Of a stretch of 64,000 nucleotides of DNA, positions 62,501-64,000 are shown piece after piece. The translations under genes were made by a program, and so were the position numbers. The stretch spans positions 2,248,001 through 2,312,000 of the forward strand of contig NZ_CP060720.1 in assembly GCF_014397115.1 (NCBI RefSeq). Direction: 5' to 3'. Source of the stretch: Vagococcus carniphilus (GTDB taxonomy: Bacteria > Bacillota > Bacilli > Lactobacillales > Vagococcaceae). Every line of letters begins with the position of its first letter. The first letter of the stretch is position 1. The notes under the pieces are model-generated. The model made no database searches, was not told the origin of the DNA, and saw nothing but the letters and a program-made list of their open reading frames with translations.

Positions 62501-64000
62501 TTCTGTGTCGTCATACCACTCTTTTTTACCACTTAATTCAGTTTTTTCGCGAATCAAAGTATTCTTAATATTATACTTATCACTCGAACTGCTTTCATAG
62601 TGATCATACTCTTCACGTTCTTCTACATAATAAGTGATTTCGCGCTTTTTATTATCATGCTTAGGAAGATTTTCAAATGAATAATACCATTTTGAAGACA
62701 TCATACTTCCTTTAACAATTTGATAGTCAATACGAGTATCTTTTTGTCCATCAAACCCTTTTTGATACAGATCGACAATTATTTCTTTGGGTCTAAGATT
62801 TAATTTATTATTTTGGTCTTCCCAGATTTTTTCTCCATCAATATCAACTAACTCTTCTTCTTCAGGTTCAAAATGATTGATAATATCTTTACCATCTACT
62901 ACCGATGTATAACCATTAGGAACATTTTCTTCCTCTACTGTATAAACATTTTCATCATTAGAGTTATCTTTATATTTTGGTAAATTATCAAACGTATACT
63001 TCCAATTATCATCTGATGTAACATCTTTTCTTTGATAGAAAGAACCATTTTTTAATAATTTTACTGTTACTTTTCCAGGTCGATCGTTGGTTGTGTCACC
63101 CTCCCACTTTTTCTCGCCTGAAACACTAACAACTTCTAATTCTGAATAAACATTACGAATATTGTCGCCTTCTACAGTTGACTCATAACCATCTGGAACA
63201 TTTTTTTCTTTGACAGTATATTCAAATTCATGATTTCCCTCTTTTTTAGGTAAGCCATTAAATTCATAATTCCATCCTTCACTAGCTTCTGCTTTAGTTT
63301 CTGAATAATATTTACCATCTTGGTGTAGTTCTACCGTGATATTATTAGGACGTTTTCCTGGACGGTTATTGTTATCTTCCCAGATTTTTTTCCCTTTAAC
63401 ACTTGTTGTTTCTGATTTAGTGTATGTGTTAGTAATATCATATTTATTGACAGTTGATTCATATCCATCTGGAACGTTTACTTCTTTTACCGTATACTGA
63501 TAATCTTCACCAGTCCCATTATCTACTTTAGGCAAATCTTTAAACTCATATTTCCAATTATCATTTTTAAAAGCTTCTGTTTCTTTAAAAGAATGACCAT
63601 TTTGTAACAATTCAATAGGCACTTTATCTGGACGATTGTCTTTAACACTTTCATCATCTTTCCAAATCTTCTCACCTGAAATAGTCACTTTTTCTTGATT
63701 ATTATAAGTATTTGTAATTGTTCCGTCGTTAATTTCAGTATCATAATTGATGATAGGATCTTCTTTAACTGTATAAAGAATTGGTTTATTGTTCTCATTT
63801 AAGGGTAAATCTTTAAACGTTCCTTTATAAGTATTACCTTCATTTAAAACCATTGAGTCTTTTTCTTTGTCATTAGCAAATAAACGAACTGTTACTTCTG
63901 GTTTTTTCACTGAAGAAGGAACATTTTTCCATTTTTTCTCAACTGGAAACTCAGTTAATTCTTCTCCACCTTGAGAATTGACAACTACTTCTTCTAATTC
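53591..64000 (-). CDS. Giant CnaB-repeat cell-wall surface protein (3' part; 5' end beyond the right edge)
   Basis: At least 3,469 codons are visible; the frame stays open to the right edge, so the GTG at 63910 is internal and not a start. The protein consists of 35 tandem CnaB-type domains (first one cut) of about 94-108 residues each, then a short Pro/Lys linker, LPNTG, 8 residues, LPKTG, a hydrophobic helix and a basic tail (FFRRKN). By eye, all 35 domains keep the Lys in the first strand (K-x-W), the Glu of YTVKE and the Asn of TNTY, the trio that forms intramolecular isopeptide bonds. The domains should build a long, stiff, protease-resistant stalk anchored by sortase. The N-terminal binding region is outside the window. 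The ribosome binding site and promoter are not visible. Confidence 0.93.
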   Translation of the reverse strand, partial: ELEEVVVNSQGGEELTEFPVEKKWKNVPSSVKKPEVTVRLFANDKEKDSMVLNEGNTYKGTFKDLPLNENNKPILYTVKEDPIINYDTEINDGTITNTYNNQEKVTISGEKIWKDDESVKDNRPDKVPIELLQNGHSFKETEAFKNDNWKYEFKDLPKVDNGTGEDYQYTVKEVNVPDGYESTVNKYDITNTYTKSETTSVKGKKIWEDNNNRPGKRPNNITVELHQDGKYYSETKAEASEGWNYEFNGLPKKEGNHEFEYTVKEKNVPDGYESTVEGDNIRNVYSELEVVSVSGEKKWEGDTTNDRPGKVTVKLLKNGSFYQRKDVTSDDNWKYTFDNLPKYKDNSNDENVYTVEEENVPNGYTSVVDGKDIINHFEPEEEELVDIDGEKIWEDQNNKLNLRPKEIIVDLYQKGFDGQKDTRIDYQIVKGSMMSSKWYYSFENLPKHDNKKREITYYVEEREEYDHYESSSSDKYNIKNTLIREKTELSGKKEWYDDTEKDRPSSITVNLYGESKGKKEKVASQKVTSNNNWAYKFTNLNKHDDELNVIKYTVEEEPVEGYTTKIDGTTIKNYLEEGEFIDLQGEKHWVGDSPSYRPERILVKLYQNDREVDRKWVEPGPDGRWLYEFNGMPRKDENGKPYNYHVEEFLVPVAYESTSNGMDITNTFLDRELIDIKGKKYWNDFDGTIGGRPLTLQITLERKDPKTGKWKWVERNVIKGPDWAYEFKDQEKMNLDNQLYEYRVVESGGEALQAYDTESIGADLVNTAKNKKTSIDFRKIWEHYPFDKSVRPESIVVHLLQNGKQIETKILTEDDEVFKNAWGVKFENLDVYNMKTGKKYIYTCVEEAVPNFESESNSNGTTITNYYKPTGTINVEGEKIWEDNNNSFESRPEEIIVDLIQNGKVYDSQTVTSAAKWKYSFMDLPKYGDDKKENIYEVKERNVPAGYESQVLGFDITNVYKNTEVTSLSGKKIWDDYDNKFNTRPNEITVNLYQNNKFKERQQVKPDNNGDWNYKFDNLQVYDNFGKKYVYRVEEQNVPGDYESKVEGTTITNTYRNSDKTEISGEKIWNDYNNKFKKRPDSITVELLKNGEVFKTQKVTPDKNGHWKYSFTDLDMYDADGEEIKYTVNEISVPEYTTEVKGDNIFNTYVNKETTKISVEKKWDDLNNSAKIRPKKIDAVLLQNGKEKERVELKEENNWSHTFDNLEKYDNNGNEFEYTVIESGIPNYLTTYEATDGKVTITNKLNDETKVDISGLKIWDDYNNALGTRTGEVTILLFQNEKPMLDENNKQVKTTTNEEKGWHYSFTDLPKRDNETAKDYVYSVEEEKIPGYETIIEPGSTNITNKYRNHEKVKINAEKHWEDYGNKFNTRSKEITIHLTRDNKVIDSAKLNDKNKFKHEFENLAKYDDNGVLYAYDIVEDVPDPYTLEKESMVDGDTTTIKLTNTYVNKEKVEVSGEKFWDDYGNKFKNRPNQITVQLFRNDEKTPHAQQQVTADSNWQYRFTDLEKYDAKGDLYTYEVKEVIIDTSVNSVKYETEYIGNDIVNHYVNDKKIKFSGEKIWEDYGNKFETRPEEVTLYLLQNNKKIDEVIADKDNKWKYEFNNEGKGYPVYDDKGDVYNYRVLEKDVQGYVTTIKNPGKDIEKEEEISGYNVVNKYENTETTQIKGSKTWDDFNNAHKKRPQEIEIRLFKNGMDTGKTTKATEKNNWYYEFNDLRVYDDDGIPFTYTVEEGAVDGYEQVQGGPNFVNRSKLVDAKTFIRGKKIWKGDNNNQLGTRPDKVTVVLYQNDIPMIDEDSKAVTQEASIVDNWSYEFDDLPKYDGDGKLYKYTVRELPVDGYSASSDGKNITNTYQNLETTEVIGQKTWDDLDNKANTRPDSIVVELYQNNEKVDEQTVKPDDSGDWHYEFKPLPKYDDNLTPYEYKVKEQSVPHYESSIEDNNIKNKYLNDEITEIKGEKIWLDMDDKLGVRPSSIKVELYQNGKLLEDKTQTVKPDKSGKWYYHFDNLPKNDDKFEAYKYTVKEVLPEDSSYQSEIEGTTIYNTYLNNDKTTVKGVKKWEDFNNKLNKRPESITVYLYRNNGLIPYKKQTVISDTNGFWHYEFNDLPKYDKLLNEYQYTVKEGKVKGYTSEVKPGASLNESTITNTYQNNDVTSINGYKVWKGDFDNKIKSRPESITIELYQTDPKNIANPQKMNEAEVKPDEQGIWYYEFNDLPKYNDELGEYLYTVKEKDVAHYESEVDGTNVVNTYINDDKTSINIKKDWVDLNNKLGTRPESITIDLYQNDYKMKDKTQLMTPDANGNWSHEYVDLPKYDKNLNEYKYTVKETKVAGYEPDYQTDNGELTITNYYQNQEKTKVVGKKIWDDKSDKLNTRPAVIQVDLYQRSKNSVTKKLYATQFVKSNGTDEWTYEFDNLPKYDNKLNEYNYTVKERDVADYDSQVSGFDITNTYKNNQVIGIKGEKNWEDFDDKLGVRPTTIYVDLYRNDGEKPFATEVVEADENGKWEYEFVNLPKYDEELTEYNYEIRERKVPHYDTELVDTTITNTYRNDEKISLNGEKKWKDVDNKLKTRPKTIQVDLYRNDEKKPIDSKTVKANKAGHWRYQFKNLPKYDEELNEIHYTVKEQEVKDYDSKIEGTTITNTYQNKETTSLKGEKRWEDKLNKLNSRPESITVNLHQNGSKEVFASQKVTPDAEGYWDYEFKDLPKYDDKLNLYQYTVSEEEVPHYNSIVEGTIITNQYVNNEKTEVAGKKVWDDEDNKLNLRPKAIKVELYQNEGKTPIATKTVRAGKDGNWNYQFTNLPKYDDNLEEYRYTVKEQDVTHYEGKVEGTIITNTYINDETTELKGEKKWDDKDNKLNVRPKAIKVDLYQNGVKLPEKTETVTPDESGNWLYSFKNLPKYDKELNEFDYTVKEQVVPHYEGKVEGTTITNTYLNDEETELTGQKTWKDEGNKLNTRPESIQVELYQNDGEKPFETQTVTPDKKGNWFYRFDHLPKYDEDYDAYRYTVKEKSVPHYESKVEGTNIVNTYQNTELTAIKGEKQWNDSNNHLNTRPDSIKVDLYQNGVLMIGKTQEVKADESGKWFYEFADLPKYDNSLNEYQYSVREQSVTDYRSLVEGTTIVNTYKNEKTINLKGKKEWQDFGNKQNTRPESIHVELYQNDGEKPFRVLPVTPNEAGQWFYEFKDLPQYDENLNEITYTVKEKNVPHYESHVEGTTITNTYQNIDKTTIKGEKQWIDEDNKLNTRPEFIQVELYQNGVKMEDKTQQVTPDKKGKWYYEFTDLPKYDAKLNEYKYTVKEQKVSHYDGKVNESNTLITNTYRNDELTKISGQKLWKDEDNKYQTRPDLITVELYQNDSKVPLKTQQVKPNKAGEWQFEFEDLPKYDSELNEFKYTLKEVSVKNYTSKVEGTTITNTLTKETEPGKKPKPFLPNTGSLGKRPNRLPKTGEVNDQPFLTALMGLSLITFAGVGIFFRRKN
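53684..53737 (-). other. Two sorting motifs in tandem (LPNTG and LPKTG)
   Basis: LPNTG is encoded at 53723-53737 and LPKTG at 53684-53698, separated by the linker SLGKRPNR. Only the second is placed at the usual distance from the hydrophobic helix and basic tail. Confidence 0.85.
53777..64000 (-). repeat. 35 tandem CnaB-domain repeats (about 285-300 bp period)
   Basis: The unit reads roughly GEKxWxDxxNKxxTRPxxI, then a VxLYQNG strand, WxYxFxxLPKYD, YxYTVKE and ITNTY. The units nearest the C-terminus (about the last 15) are closely alike, with many exact LPKYD and TVKE matches and lengths of 94-98 residues. The N-terminal third is more varied, with insertions and changed loops. This gradient suggests recent duplication or gene conversion near the cell-wall end. 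Confidence 0.9.

Noticed and set aside
53591-64000. Tandem repeats considered as a CRISPR array or satellite DNA
   Set aside because: The repeats are 285-300 bp, coding and continuous in frame; they are CnaB domains.
63910-64000. GTG at 63910 as the start of the giant protein
   Set aside because: The frame stays open to the edge and the preceding residues (FPVEKKWKNV) begin a CnaB domain; no signal peptide is present.

Overview
The window is AT-rich, densely coded DNA from a low-GC Gram-positive bacterium. LPXTG surface proteins, two T-box leaders, an Rgg regulator, an rbsKDU operon, PepO, MoxR/DUF58/transglutaminase genes and a BcrA/LanFEG-type exporter all point to Lactobacillales. My best guess is Vagococcus or a close Enterococcaceae relative; this is inferred from gene content, not tested. 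Nearly all of it looks chromosomal. I see no insertion sequence, phage gene, rRNA or CRISPR array.

Left part (1-5,010): a selenium/proline island that is unusual for this group. It holds the 5' part of prdC (electron-transfer protein of D-proline reductase), an ATP-dependent double-cubane-cluster reductase with its activase, a short archaeal/eukaryote-type proS under a CCU (Pro) T-box, and a tRNA-Sec gene (selC). selC lies directly upstream of the T-box and apparently on the same transcript. Together they suggest Stickland-type proline reduction with selenocysteine insertion; the selenoprotein subunit itself is not in the window.

5,094-21,100: a YesL/YesM/YesN-type two-component system beside a three-gene carbohydrate ABC transporter, whose promoter carries 9-bp direct repeats exactly 21 bp apart; then an agmatine deiminase-family enzyme, a LemA/TPM pair, a HAD phosphatase, a 58-aa protein, a small LPXTG protein, and a TrmB-type regulator/TSUP permease/ornithine cyclodeaminase-family operon with a clear operator.

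21,400-33,000: a translationally coupled Crp-family regulator/nucleoside phosphorylase/PnuC operon, a DUF1858/DUF438 hemerythrin-PAS pair behind a Crp/Fnr-type box, rbsKDU with tandem operators, a LanFEG-like ABC exporter convergent with a two-component system, and rbsR sitting directly upstream of that system's genes.

33,000-49,600: a MoxR/DUF58/transglutaminase operon, a membrane protein with a J-like domain, a PepSY lipoprotein, trpS with a Trp T-box, PepO, a second OmpR-type two-component system, a DbpA-like helicase, and an Rgg regulator divergent from an MFS exporter. The PepSY gene and the second two-component system share an identical 16-bp inverted repeat exactly 43 bp upstream of their -10 boxes.

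49,600-64,000: a divergent BipA/TypA-like GTPase behind a 25-codon leader ORF, a DrrAB-like exporter with an operator in its promoter, and the 3' part of a giant cell-wall protein with 35 CnaB repeats and two sorting motifs in tandem. Its start lies beyond the right edge.
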